From Gonatopus flavifemur (taxonomy: Eukaryota > Arthropoda > Insecta > Hymenoptera > Dryinidae): DNA of 64,000 nt. Position 1 is the first letter of the stretch, and the number at the start of each line of letters is the position of its first letter. The stretch lies in contig JAFFJZ010000069.1 in assembly GCA_018340375.1 (NCBI GenBank), positions 186,001 to 250,000 of the forward strand, written 5' to 3'. Positions 33,941 to 47,188 of this stretch are shown piece by piece. The notes under the pieces were generated by a model. It worked only from the letters and a program-made list of their open reading frames with translations. It searched no databases and was not told the origin of the DNA. The position numbers and the translations under genes were made by a program.

Positions 33941-34723
33941 TAAAAAAACGGATAGAAAAAGAGAATGAAAATAAGTTACAAAGAGGAAAATCGCTGATTG
34001 AAAATTTTACTTTAAGGAGAAAACTGACTCTAAGGAAAACAAGAAATCAAGGGAACAAGAACGTTTTCACTTACTTTTGTGAACGTTTGTGTTATCGTTG
34101 TATTATTAAAATTGAATTTGTAAAATGCTTTACTAGCGTTCAATAATGAGTATAGTACTCACTATTCTAGAGTGACTAGTAAGCTGTGAAGTTATTTTTC
34201 ACTGAATCTTTGAATTGTATTTTAATACACGCAGTTGGAATGTATTTGACAGTTTCAAAATTTGTGACTGAATGTTTCGACGCGACGAGAAGAAGTGAAG
34301 CTTGCTCTCTGAAGATTTTAGTCTCCACCTCGGTTTTGCTGAAGGTGGGGTAAAATTTTGCTGGTGGTGGTCAAAGGTTGGGTCGGAGTTCATGTAGGAT
34401 TCAGAGAATGGCTAGTAAGATTTACATGAGGAGGGCTTTGTTTCTATTTCAAATATGATTCGTAGAGGAGTAGTGAAAGGGGTTGTACTTAGGGAAAAGT
34501 CTCCATTTTCTTTCAGATTAGAATCGGCCCACTCCTCCCTCTATTAATCTATTTGTATCTTTATCCAAGTAGATTTTCTCTCTTTTCACTTTCGTACTCA
34601 CAGATTCTATATAATTTTGTTTTATTGTAAATTTTTCAATACATATTTGATATATAAAAATATATGAGATTACATAAAAAAAAGAGTTGTGACATGTATG
34701 TAACATATATGTAACATTATATA

Positions 34724-35943
34724 TACAGGGTGATTCAAAATTCGCGCACTCTTTTTTGGGAGTAGATTCCTGATGAAATTCTAAAACGATTTGTCCTTTT
34801 GCACAATGCTCTTCGAAGCATAATTTCCGAGATATAATTAATTAAAGTTGACTAATTATGGGGTGGATCCATCGGTCATTCAGGAGCGTCATAACAGAAC
34901 AAGAGAGGAAGGTGCTTGCAGAGGGCGCTCATACGATCAGCTGATCGGTATAATCGATACGATTTACCACCATACAAATTGGTAAATTTTCTATGTAGAA
35001 CGATTGAATTCGTCGACACTGTGGAAAAATTGATTATTGTCATGAATTCTTATCACGATATGCTGTAGGTGAAAGTTGTAATTTCAGTAATGATTTTTAT
35101 TACGCAGACAAATGTAAGATAGTGTTATTTCGTAGGGATAGGGATTCAAGTAGGAGAAAAAAGTATAACTACTCGTTTTCCATCAGAATTTTCATGTAAA
35201 AAAGAAAACATGAGAATTTTCATCCATCCGATACCCAATTTGAACGGTTTGATTAGTAAGTTTAACACGAGAGATTGGATTCCAAATCCTGTATTCTGAT
35301 TGGTCGAGAATCAATGTATATTAGATCAATCCTCGGCCGTTTCAAATGATTCTTCTGAAGAATATGTTTTCGACTTATCCCAACCACAAAATTGAACAAT
35401 GATGAATTTATTCGAATTCACCCTTTTTACATCATTCGATGATTATAAAGGGGTTATCGAACGTTAATTACGTACAAGTTGAAGTAAGTTATCCCTATGA
35501 AGTAAGTATAAGTAAGTTGAATCCCTATCCCTACGAAATAACACTATTTTACTTTGTCTGCGTAATAAAAATCATTACTGAAATTACAACTTTCACCTAC
35601 AGCATATCGTGATAAGAATTCATGACAATAATCAATTTTTCCACAGTGTCGACGAATTCAATCGTTCTACAGAGAAAATTTACCAATTTGTATGTTGGTG
35701 AATCGTATCGATTATACCGATCAGCTGATCGTATGAGCGCCCTCTGCAAGCACCTTCCTCTCTTGTTCTGTTATGACGCTCCTGAATGACCGATGGATCC
35801 ACCCCATAATTAGTCAATTTTAATTAATTATATCTCGGAAATTATGCTTCGAAGAGCATTGTGCAAAAGGACAAATCGTTTTAGAATTTCATCAGGAATC
35901 TACTCCCAAAAAAGAGTGCGCGAATTTTGAATCACCCTGTATA
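34724..35943. mobile_element. Palindromic DNA element with ~425-bp near-identical arms
   Basis: Ends ACAGGGTGATTCAAAATTCG and its complement, next to TATA on both sides. The arms (34724-35148 and 35516-35943) differ at very few positions. The centre (35150-35515) has no ORF. The near identity suggests recent insertion. Confidence 0.85.
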
Positions 35944-37462
35944 TAAAAAAAATGATCGATTATAATGACTATATCTGTGTGTTAAAAATTTCAACTTATC
36001 AAGATCTTTTGACGTAGATTTTGCGTAGAAGAGAGGAAGTTCAGTTGAAGTTCATAGAAAAGAAAAATATAGTGAAAGTTAATAAATTGTTCATAACAAA
36101 TTTGTAACATTTTAATAACTTCGACTTGTTAGGAGAAAATGGCATATTTATAGTGACCATGGTTATTAAGGGTGTTTCATCAGTTTCTACAAAATCGAAT
36201 TTGTTCGTAAATGTTCATATTGGAAAATTTGTTAGTATATGTAACAAAATTTATTATTTATTATTATAATTTTTAATTTATTTATGATTGTTTATAACAA
36301 TTGGCAATTTTGTCAATTACGTACATTTATGGATTTGAGAACGTGATTAGGTGTTATAGTGTTTAAAAGTTCACAAGTCATTTGGGCTTGAATTATCATT
36401 TGTTCATGAAATTTATAAACAATTATTTGTTTATAACAATGATTGGTTATCGGGGTGAATTCGGGGCTAATTGGGGCAAACGTTGTGAGGGAAATTTAGG
36501 AGTAGGTGGTTTGAGCGTTTAGGTTCACTTCAGTTATTTATAATTTGTTTATTTATAATCATTCATGTAAAAAGAAAATTAGAGATCTTCCATTTGAAAT
36601 AAAAAATTGTTAGGGGAGATGAAGTTCCAGAACTCCATCGTTTGAATAAAACTTCGTGGCAAAAAAAAAATTAATGAATTATGTATTAATTATTTATTTA
36701 TAAATTCCGAAAATATATCATGGGATTCAAGAAATGTTTTTTCTTTGTTCATGAACCGATAGTTTAATTTATTCGGGAATTGATTAATATTGAGATATGG
36801 TTGTTCCCCTGAAAGAAAAAATTCATCGTGATCTATGGTTTTTTCCGAAGAATTTTCTTCAAGATCTTTTTCGATAGTTTTACTGTTCTTTCCGTTAGTT
36901 TTAGCCTGTGTATTATAGTTTATTGCAGGGGACTTCTTTTGGGATTCCAATTTTATGGCTTCAAATATTTACTTTGGAGAGTTTCAGTCTTGAACTCTTC
37001 CATTGCAAGTATCTGTAACCGTTAGAAGGCGTTCGGGATATTTCGGAAAGAATCGGTAGTGTTCGTACATTCGATTCTTTCTTACTTTTGTACGTATGGA
37101 CATTTTAAGGGGAAACGTGAGGTTCCTATTTGAGTGCTTACCACAAGTGCAAGGGTGCACTTATGTTTGCAGGGGTTCAGGGGCGAGAGAAAAGAAAAGA
37201 GAAGAAAAGAAAAGAAGGAACGAAGAGTAAATTTGGAAAATTCACGTCCTCGTTACAACATAAGTGAAGAAATGAGATGTAACGGAAAATGGTATAATAC
37301 GGACAGTTTAGTTTTATTTTTTACGTGTGAAAATATAGAAATGATAAATGATAAATATCACAAGCACATGATAAGAATGAACGTATGGGTTATGAATGAG
37401 TTCAAGGAAAGATTGTAAACCAAGTCGTCTTCTGTGCATTTAAGCTGAAGTTGAATAGATAT

Positions 37463-37503
<41 letters not shown>

Positions 37504-37622
37504 AGGCAAGCATTCCATTCTTTGATTTGATTGGATACTTTCTTAACCCCAAGGAATATACTATGGAGAGAGGACAAATAAACTATTTATTTGGTGAGGA
37601 GAAATTTTTTTTTAGTATTGAG
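35944..37622. other. No gene confirmed; AT-rich, with a (TA)n run
   Basis: Contains an 86-codon minus-strand ORF (36950-36690) and a 94-codon plus-strand ORF (37134-37418), neither recognisable. A (TA)n microsatellite lies at about 37462-37500. Confidence 0.3.
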
Positions 37623-38051
37623 CCCTGCTAAATTTTCCCAATCAGGAACGATACAGAATGATACATTTTTTCTATAGTTTTCAATGAGATTCCTGAATAC
37701 GGAATTCACAATATTATATAGTTATTAAGAGATAGAACTCTATCGTTCTTTATCGTATTGTATGGAATTGAAGAGGATATATGGGGTTTTATCGTGGAAT
37801 TCGTATAGAAAAAGTACCAGTGATTTGAAAAAAAAATAGTCATGTGCAATAAGTAGTACTTTTTCTATAGGAATTTCACGATAATATCACGTACATTTTA
37901 TGATGAATTTTATAGAATACAATAAGGAACGATAAAATTCTATCGTTGAAAACGACATAACATTGTAAATTCCGTATTCAGAAACCTCATCGAGCACTAT
38001 AGAAAAAATGTATCGTTCTGTACCGTTCTCTATTGGGAAAATTTAGCAGGG
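37623..38051. mobile_element. Foldback MITE (about 430 bp)
   Basis: Left CCCTGCTAAATTTTCCCAAT is mirrored at the right end, followed inward on both sides by ATACATTTTTTCTATAG-like and CGTATTCAGGAA-like blocks. Confidence 0.8.
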
Positions 38052-38531
38052 ATGCGAACCAGTCCGACACTGAAGGGATGATCAGTTCATGAATTTTTGT
38101 TCATTTTTTTTATTGTCGCCTTTGTTGAATATTTCGAATAAACGTCAAGGGAAGAAAACGAAATAAACGCTCATACACGATCAACTGCGGCCGACATATC
38201 TTTTTATTGAAACGTATATACACCAGGAAAAGTGAACAAATCATTCCGAGAAGGCTTTCTCGAAACTATTAGCTGTATAACTTTGCTTCCGCCGTTTTGC
38301 AATAGATGGCTGTAGCGGTGAGGTGTAGTTGAAATAAATAGATCATAGATGTCATACAATAAGCTTAGGTATTTGTGAACATAACGCCATCGAAATGTTA
38401 GTCGTTTTGTGTCTGCATCATAAAGTTATTCTTGATTAAACCTGTCAACTTACGAGCCAAATTCTCGTCATTTGCGGGAGGTTTGAATTTTCTGCTTTAA
38501 TAAGGAGAAATCTGCGACTGAGGTTCATCAA

Positions 38532-39727
38532 ATGCTCTCAAATACCCATGGCGAGGCCGCTATTACTGAAAGAACGTGCCAAGAGTGGTTTCCACGCTTC
38601 AAGAACCGTGATTTCAACATCGAAGACCAGCATGGCGGTGGAAGGGAGAAGGTTTTCGAAGATGCAGAATTGGAGGCATTACTTGATCGAGACTCGTGTC
38701 AAACGCAACAAGAATTGGCAGGATTATTGGGAGTGACGCAACCATCCATTTCAAAACGCCTGAAAGTCATGTGAATGATTCAGAAACAAAGAAATTGGGT
38801 GCCGTACGAGTCGAAGCCGAGAGATGTTGAACGGCGTTTGTGTGTTTGTGAACAGCTGCTTGCAAGGCAAAGACGGAAGGGATTTCTGCATCGTATTGTG
38901 ACTGGGGACGAAAAATGGGTTCATTATGATAATCCCAAGCGCAAAAAATCATTGGGATATCCCGGCCATGCTTCCACGTCGACGGCCAAACCGAATATTC
39001 ACAGTCCCAAGGTTATGCTCAGTATCATGGAGAATAGAGAAAAGGAGTACGATCAGGGTTGATTTTCTCCAACGGGAAGTCGCCGAAAATTGGGCTCTAG
39101 GTAGTTTCAATTTTTTCACATTTGATGGCGCTCGCCACAGTAAGAACCGGAGACTAATTGGTTAAACACTTCGTTTCCATGGTTACTCAGCAGTACATAC
39201 TGGTAAACACGTACGACAGCGCCAATTGCGAGGCCTATCTAGGCTACGTTTTCGGGGGCACTTCAAAGGTACTGCGATCGTACTCCTTTCCTCCATTCTT
39301 CATGCTCAGTTTTTAGTGTGACCAGCTCGGCGTAGTGTATTATGAGTTGTTAAAACCGACTGAAACAATCACAGGCGATCGTTATCGAACGCAATTAATG
39401 CGTTTCAGCCGAGCATTGAAAGACAAACGGCCGCAATACAACGAGAGACATGATGAAGTGATTTTACAGCATGACAATGCTCGGCCCCATGTTGCGAAAG
39501 TGGCCAAGACATACTTGGAAACTTTGGAATGGGAAGTCCTACCCCACCCGCCGTATTCTCCAGACGTTGCTCCCTCGGACTATCACTTGTTTCGATCAAT
39601 GGCACACGGCCTAGCTGACCAGCACTTCCGGTCTTATGAAGAAGTAGAAAATTGGATCGATTCGTGGATCGCTTCAAAAGATGACCAGTTTTTTCAACGC
39701 GGGATTCGTATGCTGCCCGAAAGATGA
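38532..39727 (+). pseudogene. Mariner transposase, one stop and a MITE insertion
   Basis: Frame from MLSNTHGEAAITERTCQEWF (HTH region) to a TGA at 38772-38774, then MIQKQRNWVPYESKP (the WVPHEL-type linker), RIVTGDEKWVHYD (first Asp) and KVMLSI. The MITE cuts the frame here. It resumes with QLGVVYYELLKPTETITGDR, ILQHDNARPHVA (second Asp) and VAPSDYHLFRS (third Asp) to a TGA after LPER at 39725-39727, with further homology to DGQYFES beyond. It is close to the mariner at 4553. Confidence 0.87.
39028..39303. mobile_element. MITE inside the mariner ORF
   Basis: Imperfect TIRs ATGGAGAATAGAGAAAAGGA and ATGAAGAATGGAGGAAAGGA, both followed by GTACGATC. GCTCAGT precedes the left end and follows the right end, giving a target duplication of at least 7 bp (7 of the first 10 bases match exactly). 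It lies in the transposase frame between the first and second Asp. Confidence 0.75.
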
Positions 39728-39840
39728 GAGAAAGTAGTGGCCAGCGATGGACAATATTTTGAATCATAAATGTATAACCAGGTTTTTATAATAAAGCTTC
39801 GAATTTCGGAAAAAACGGCGGAAGCAAAGTTATACACCTA

Positions 39841-40320
39841 ATATAACACAAGAAAAACATATAATGTAGAAAATGAGAATAAGAAAAAGGAGTTCCCAAA
39901 ACATAGGCTCTTTCCGAAAAAAAGGTAGATTTTCCACTTGAGAAAATCTCACACTTCTCGATCTACTTATCTCACGAAGGGACAAGAACAAAGCGGACAC
40001 TTAGCACGCACAACTACGACGACCACGTTTTCTCAAAATTACACCACGTTGTCGGCACGGCCATCTTTACTTTCCTTCATCTTATGGTTTGTCCACGAAG
40101 TAAGATTACGGAGGAGAGTCATTTCCGTAGAATGGAGGTGGCACATTTTTTGGCGGAAAGTTGAATGTTAAATTTCACCGCTAGAGGCACTGTGTACGAT
40201 ATATGTGTTCAAAAATGTAAGGTGCAGTGCGATACCATAGTGATCATAATTCATTTGTATTTTGTGACGTCCGTTTAATCAGAGGTTATAACAGGTTATA
40301 AACACAACATGTGAGAAAGA
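39841..40320. other. No gene; upstream region of the THAP gene
   Basis: Noncoding as far as I can see. It directly precedes the first ATG of the THAP/P-type gene, so it may contain its promoter. Confidence 0.3.
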
Positions 40321-43300
40321 ATGGTTAACGCACATTGTTTTATATTAAGATGTCCGACAGGTTGGTCTTCAACAAAAATTCATTACAAGAAAAATGCTAT
40401 TGCAAATCCAAGTTTATTCAAGGCACGAACTGTGAGTGAAAAAACTTTAGTTTGTAAATAATTATTTCAGAACTGAACAACATGACGATTTTTTGCGTAT
40501 ATAACAATCTCGCATTTAATTTGAATCGAATCTTATTTCTTTTCCAACTTTACTATAATTTAATTCACGTCGATTACATTTACTTTCAATTTCTTCAAAG
40601 CTCTGGGATATCATTGTGTTTTTTTTTCACCCAATTTTATCGAAACCGCACGAAATTTTTCCACAAATATTATCAAAATGCCATGTGGTTGTCATAAAAT
40701 TTTATGACAAATCTATGAATTTTTTATGAAGTCTGTGGAAAAATTTCTTATAGGAAAAGCTACCAAAAAGTATCGTAGAGTTCAAAATATCGAAATAAAC
40801 CAAATTCTTCATAACTGTTACTCAATATCCAAAATTTTCAATTGCTTGACGTTGCTGTTACAGGAAAGTATGTTTCTTGCTCGGCAAGAAGTCATACCTC
40901 GAGCAGATAAATTATTTTCGAAATCCGATCGACTTTGTAAACTTCACTTCCGTGAACATGATATTGAAAGAGAATATCTAATAAAAATGCCAGATGGTAC
41001 TGTTTGTAAAATTGACAGAGGTAAACCAAGGATAAAGTTACATGCCGTTCCATCTATTTTCCCAACACGTCATGCATCGCCTACTAATATTGAAAAGAAG
41101 AGCTGTGAATCAAAAGCAGCATCAATTATCGAAGCAGAGTCTGCGGAAAATGAATTTGGCGAAGATGAATTTGGATACATGGAGCCTGTTAATTTTGACA
41201 ATTCTATCTTTATACCAAATACGAATATTATTGCTCAAGTGAATTCGAATTAAAGTGAGAAATCAATACATTCGACAGATGAATTTGAACAATCTAGCAG
41301 ATGATCAAATGTTCAAACCTCATCTAGAATGGGAATTTCATCATCGGTTGATTTCAAAACATCAAATAGTACAGCACCGCATACGAACGTCAACTCAGAA
41401 TCAAAATTTTATTGTAACAATGAATCGGTTAATCTAAAAAACAAATTCCAACAACCTTGCATATCAAATAATGAGATATCAAATCTCACCAAAGATACTT
41501 TGCAAATTATTGTTGATTCTAAAAGATCTAAAATTGTTTCCCAAAATAATATTATTCGTGAACGAGATTTATATGAAAATAATGAACCAGATTTCAATGA
41601 ATTGAAAGAAACTACATCATCGGATACGAAAATTGCATATAACGGAGAATGTATTTTGCCAAGTATAAATACTTCACGTATGAAAGATGCCAGTTCATTG
41701 AATATGAACATATCAGATATGGGAACTTGCTCATTGGATCCGGATATGTTGCCCATTACACAAACCACTTCTTCGACCACTGCGGCATATGATTGCTTCA
41801 TCGAGGAAATACAGAAAATCAGAAAGCCTTCCGAATATTGGTTCATAAATAAAATTAAAACTTGTATAGTATGGGGTTGCTGGAGTCAAAATTTACTTTT
41901 TGTAGCAAAAATTATCATCATGTACGAAAACAAAACCATTAAGGTGAAGTTTATAAATTTCATACATGCCTTCAAATTACATCCTAAATGTACAAAATAT
42001 CCCAGAATACATTTCCGATCTTTCAGTGAGTGATTCGAGAAGCAGAATCAAGCGAATTCTTCCTTGTTCCCACTCTGGTGAAGTACTGTGGGAGGTTTTT
42101 CTTCCAAGTCAAAAGCAAAATGAACTACTGTGGTTAAAAAAATCTCTTGAATCTGACAAATGAAATTTCATGAGATTTGGCTAGAGCATTATCCAAGATT
42201 CGATGAGATTCGCGAGATTCAACGAGATTCACATTGGAAGAATTCATTTTTCTGCCAAAATCTCAATGAAAAATCACCTGTGGGATTTGGCCAGAACATT
42301 GTCCAAGTTTAACTGTGATTCAGTGAAATTTGGCGAGAATCACCTGATTTTTTTAACCAGGGTAACCGGTCGGATAACAAATACCTAGTTTACTTCAATG
42401 ATCGATAAGTATACTTATGTGGATGCCATTAGATTGGTTCAAATCAGCTATAAAACAAAGCATCGCACAACGTTTCACCGAAGAAAAAGTTTCTTGGTTT
42501 GGCTTCAAGAATCATCCAGTGGAAAGTCAGGAATGTATTCCAGGACATTTTGTATAAGAACAACCATAACAACTTGCGTATGTAATAATTTTTCATTTGA
42601 ACTTGATATGTGGTTATGATTAAAGATTTTTATCCGAGAAAGAGAAGTGTACTCCCCTGAATATGATCAAGTTAACATTATAACCGACGTGAAGAATTTG
42701 TTGAGACATGTATCCTAAGTAATATTATGTGCTGGATCAATATCGAACGAACAGTAAGTCATTGTTGATTACTATTCCAAAATAGTCTAATTATTTATAT
42801 TCGAGTGGGAGTAAAACTTTTTTTTATATATGCTATTTTTTGCCTAAGGTCACGAGACTGTTTAGGATATATTCTACCAAAAGCATTAAACAAAAAAGGT
42901 CCTCAAACAAGAAGATGTATAAACTGCCAAACTGTTCATAATGGTTTGTCAAAAAAATTGAAACATCCTGCGAATCCATCAAAGAATACTACATTATGGA
43001 ATCGAATAAAAAAACCATAAAAAAAAGAATATTCGAATGAAAAAGAAAGTGAGTATGATTGCTGTCCTATTTTTGAATTTATGCAAACCACTTGAAAATG
43101 AATATTTTTGTGATAATCATTATAAAAATCCATGTATTACAAATTATATAATTTTAATTTTCACAATCGTATAGATTTCAAAGTTGCATCAAACAGTAAA
43201 GACTTTCGAAGACTAGATGTGCAGAAGTTAAAATTGATGCACTAGAAAAAGCAATTGCTAAATTTCCCGAAAACCAACAATTAGCGATTAAAGCCCGTTC

Positions 43301-46300
43301 AAGTGCTTCAAAAACAAAAAACATGAAAGGTATGCGTTATACACAACATTGGGTGCTTCAGTGTCTATTGTTAAGAATCAAAAGCCTTAAGGCTCACGAA
43401 CATCTTAGAAAAAACAACATTCTTGCACTCCCTTGTATAAATACTCTGAATCGTTATATCAAGAAAATTAAGGGCTCATTTGGGTTCCAAGAGTCCGTTT
43501 TCAAAATTCTTGAAAAGAAAATTGTGAATATGACAACGACAGGGAAACATGGTAAGAAAATAATAGTAACTCAATTATTACCATCCAAGAGTCATATAAT
43601 CCTGCACGCATTTTGAACCAATTGAATTTAAAAAATTATTATGAACGTCATAAAGTGACAAAAATATTATATTGCTGTTTAATATCTTTCGTTTTAGGAA
43701 CACTGCTGATAGATGAGATGAAACTGGCGAAAACAGTGTCTTTTAATCAAAGAGAATTACAGGTCTCAGGCTTTGTAAACTTGGGAAAATATACGCCCTT
43801 ACACGACAAAAATAAAAAAAGGAGATCATGCCCTTGTTTTAATGTTTCAACCATTTCAGGGAAAATGGGTCCAACCGTTAGCTTGTTTTTTAAGCAAGGC
43901 TTAAGCAGTACTATTTTACACCAAAAAATGATGGAGTGCGTAATTTTGACTGAACGAGCCGGATTATACGTAGATGCTGTTACATCTGATGGAGCATCTT
44001 GGAATCGTTCTATGTGGAATTTGTTTGGTATAAATGAAAATAATGTGAGCTGTACTCACATTGTGGATCCCTCTCGACGTCTTTGGTTCATATCAGACTT
44101 TCCTCATTTGATCAATTGTATGAGAAACTTTTTCACTAGTAGAGAAGAAAATTGGGTGAGCCTATTATAACATTCACTAAAATGCCACATAGCACGCTGG
44201 TCTCAAACTAGTCATAAAAAAGTATATATGAATTCATCTTGAGATCCTCCAAAAGTTCCCATTGTGATAGTTCAGAATGAGTTCTTCATGATTACCTGGT
44301 ATTCAAGAAAAATTCTTGATGAATTCTTACGGAACTAACATAACGGGAGTTCATTTTGAACTATGCTATGTGGCCAGATTTCTCAATTATATTTTTCATG
44401 CAATGTAATGTTTTCTCCAATTTGAATTTTATTCTCAGACGCCAGATGAAATTATAAAATTAAAACATTGGGACACATTGCTACAAATTGAAAATCCTAC
44501 TGGCTTCAGTTTGAGAAGTAGTTATAAATTAACAGCAGACCATATTCGACCAAAATACTATCAGGAGATGAATGTCGGCATGGCTTTCCAGTTTTTTGGT
44601 GTAGCCGATAGCATGGAATTGTATCAAAGTTCTCCTGGATTGGAAGATTCGGAAAGCAGCCAAACTTTGTGCCGCAGAGTGAAATCCTTGATCAACGCAA
44701 TGAATTCTCGTACCCCTAATGTTGCTTTGAAATTTCAGAACGATGCTTACAAGGTATTGGACTACATTTGTGATCGCTGTGTGCAATTTGCCTTGAAAAA
44801 ATCCCTCATGAAACATGATACATTTTGCTTATCCTTAAATTTGATCAGTGAAGCGTGAATTCCCAAACCTCTATTGAATTTCAACGATTAAACCTAAATC
44901 GCTCTGTTATCGTACCTTCACCGAAAAAAGTTCTGGGACAGGGACAGAATTGTATTAGCTTTCAAAACATATTGTGTTAATTCCAAATAAATTGGAGTAG
45001 ATTCAATGGCAATTGCAGTAAATTACACTCCAAAATTATCCCTGTCGCAAATTTCATTACAAATTGTGCTAAATATGACAAGTAATTCTTTTGCGTGTTT
45101 GATTTTTGGTATTGCATAGAATTCCATTAGAAACTTTCCACAGAAAAATTGAACCTTGTTCCAAGAGAAATACCTATTGTTTTGAAAATATATTCACTTT
45201 TTGTATGATAGATTTACAGTGAAAAATGTACATAAGTTTTTTAAGGTAGAATGAACGCGATGAAATATGATAAAAAGACAACAGAACTTTGACCGTTCAC
45301 TCATGATAGAAAGTAATTTCTATGATTCGCACTATCTATGAATCGCATTCATGAAAGGATGGGAAATTAATCGTTTTCTAACATTTTTTAACGAGACAGT
45401 ATGGAATCTGTCTTTCAAACTCATCATTGATTTAATCAATTATATTAATTCCAGACGATATATGCTTTTTTAACATATCTCCAATATTGGGGAAAAGAAG
45501 CTAAAAGACTCAACTACGCCTCTTTATCCAAATCAACGTGTGACGGATTGAAAATTTCTTTAACAGGAACTTTGGAGATCTGTGAATACCTCACAAATAC
45601 GTGTTCATTTAAATATATAATGACAGGACGATTGAATCAGGACGCCTAAGAGGTATAATTCGATCGAAAGAAAATGAAAAATTCTTCTATTCTCTTTAAT
45701 AAAATTCTTGAAGAATACTAAATGTTCTCCAAAATACTAATGACTGTCACCAACAAGTTTGTGGATTCAATGAAATTTTTCAATCATGTATCCTTGTTAC
45801 TAAAAATGGCCAATTAGAGAAAAATGAAAGTTGCGAGTTGGTATCAGTGAGATTAATTTTAAAATAACCTGTTGATGTCACCAACATGGAGCGCTTTTAA
45901 AATTCTTCACAAATCCATTCGAAAAGAATTCTAAAAAAAATGCTATTCGAGCTTTTGAAAAAGAATTCTCTGCACACTATCAGAACAATAATTTTTTATT
46001 TCATGTACAATCGACTATATTTTGACCGTTTCTTTTCAGCGTTTTTTTGGAATGATGAGAAACTGCTGTGGACAAAATGATCACCCTGATTCCACTTTAT
46101 TTATACAGATGTATAAACGGGTATCCACGTATTCTCTAATAAAGCCACCCAGGAATTCTGATGTTGATAGTAATGAAACTCTATCTGTTTTGCTGAGTAT
46201 AACGGATATCATAGATAATGACGAAAAAAAAGATCAGTGGAATGCGCAGTTGGATACTATTATTGATAGAGGAATTGGTACTCATATTTCACCCAACGCC

Positions 46301-47188
46301 CTTTCAATATTACAAGAACATGCTTATTTTGAATCTGATCCTCAGAATTCAAGTACAACTTGTGCAGCACAACGTGAAGATCATGTTGATAAAACTTCGG
46401 AATATGTTTCAAAATATGTTGCTGGTTATATCGCAAGGAAAAGTATTAAACTTGTACAATTCAAAGTACCGAATGAAAATCGTACTATAGTTCGTCAAGA
46501 CTGCGTTTCCTCAATGAAGTTTAGTGCATCCGAAGACATTCCTGCGAGTCATAAGTTGATTGAGCTTAAAACTAAAGGATACTTAATACACCCATCTGAA
46601 AAACTATCAGATTTGATTTCAATTCTTGAGGGAAGTATATTGAAAACATTAGATTCTGAACCATTGAATCAAGATACATTATTCAATATCACTTCTGCCT
46701 TGGAAACAATTGAATATTTGCCTTTTGTGGGGTGCGCAGGACATTATCTCTTTTTGACGCAAAAAATTATACGTCAGTATACTCTTATTCGAATGCAATT
46801 CATCTGCAAACAGGAAAATAAAAATGCCTGTGTTGAACGTGAAAAAACAAAGGAAAGAAGAAAATCAGCCAAATTATGCACCGCAAAAGAAGTATGCACA
46901 GAGTCTGAATATGACGTTACAAAAACATGTGAGAATTCAGCTCAGTTCATTTCTGGAAAAAAGGGTGGCCATGCCAAAAACTGTTATATTAATCTACCTA
47001 TGGAACAGAATAGTACACAAAGAAGAAATACATTGCAGAAAAGAAAGTTTGAGAACACCTCCTCATCATGTACTTCTGGAGAAAATTTTACACCCTCACA
47101 TGTCAAAAGAAGCAATTTTGTGCCATTTATTACCGACTCCGCAAGAGAAATTGATGACAAAAAACCCATGGTTGAAATCACTGAGTGA
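40321..47188 (+). pseudogene. THAP-domain P-element-type transposase (THAP9-like), decayed
   Basis: A multi-exon gene encoding a P-superfamily transposase. Exon 1 (40321-40431) and exon 2 (from 40864) make the THAP zinc finger: CFILRC, then CKLHF and the AVPSIF box. Two in-frame stops (41251-41253 and about 41308) interrupt a linker region that continues to 42033. Further exons follow with proper splice sites: about 43220-43551 (WVLQCLLLRIKS); 43698-44155 (LLIDEMKL, first catalytic Asp; VTSDGASWNRSMW; FISDFPHLINCMRN); 44439-44857; 45455-45652 (GRLNQDA, then a TAA at 45647-45649); and 46040-47188 (RFFGMMRNCCG, YVAGYIARKS). The third stop lies inside the conserved NQDALE-type motif. P-element terminal repeats were not found, so it may be an immobile gene or a relic. 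MITEs have inserted into its introns (for example 44193-44375). Confidence 0.85.
44193..44375. mobile_element. Foldback MITE in an intron of the THAP/P gene
   Basis: Left GCCACATAGCACGCTGGTCTC is mirrored imperfectly by the right end finishing GCTATGTGGCC, with AATTCATC/GATGAATT blocks inward. Confidence 0.55.

Larger units (their letters stand above)
38272..39838 (+). mobile_element. Mariner relic with a nested MITE
   Basis: Inverted ends share GTATAACTTTGCTTCCGCCG, flanked by TA (38270-38271; 39839-39840). The total length is above the mariner norm because a MITE of about 275 bp sits at 39028-39303. Confidence 0.88.

Noticed and set aside
37462..37500. (TA)n run as an origin or regulatory site
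   Set aside because: An ordinary microsatellite with nothing around it to support a role.
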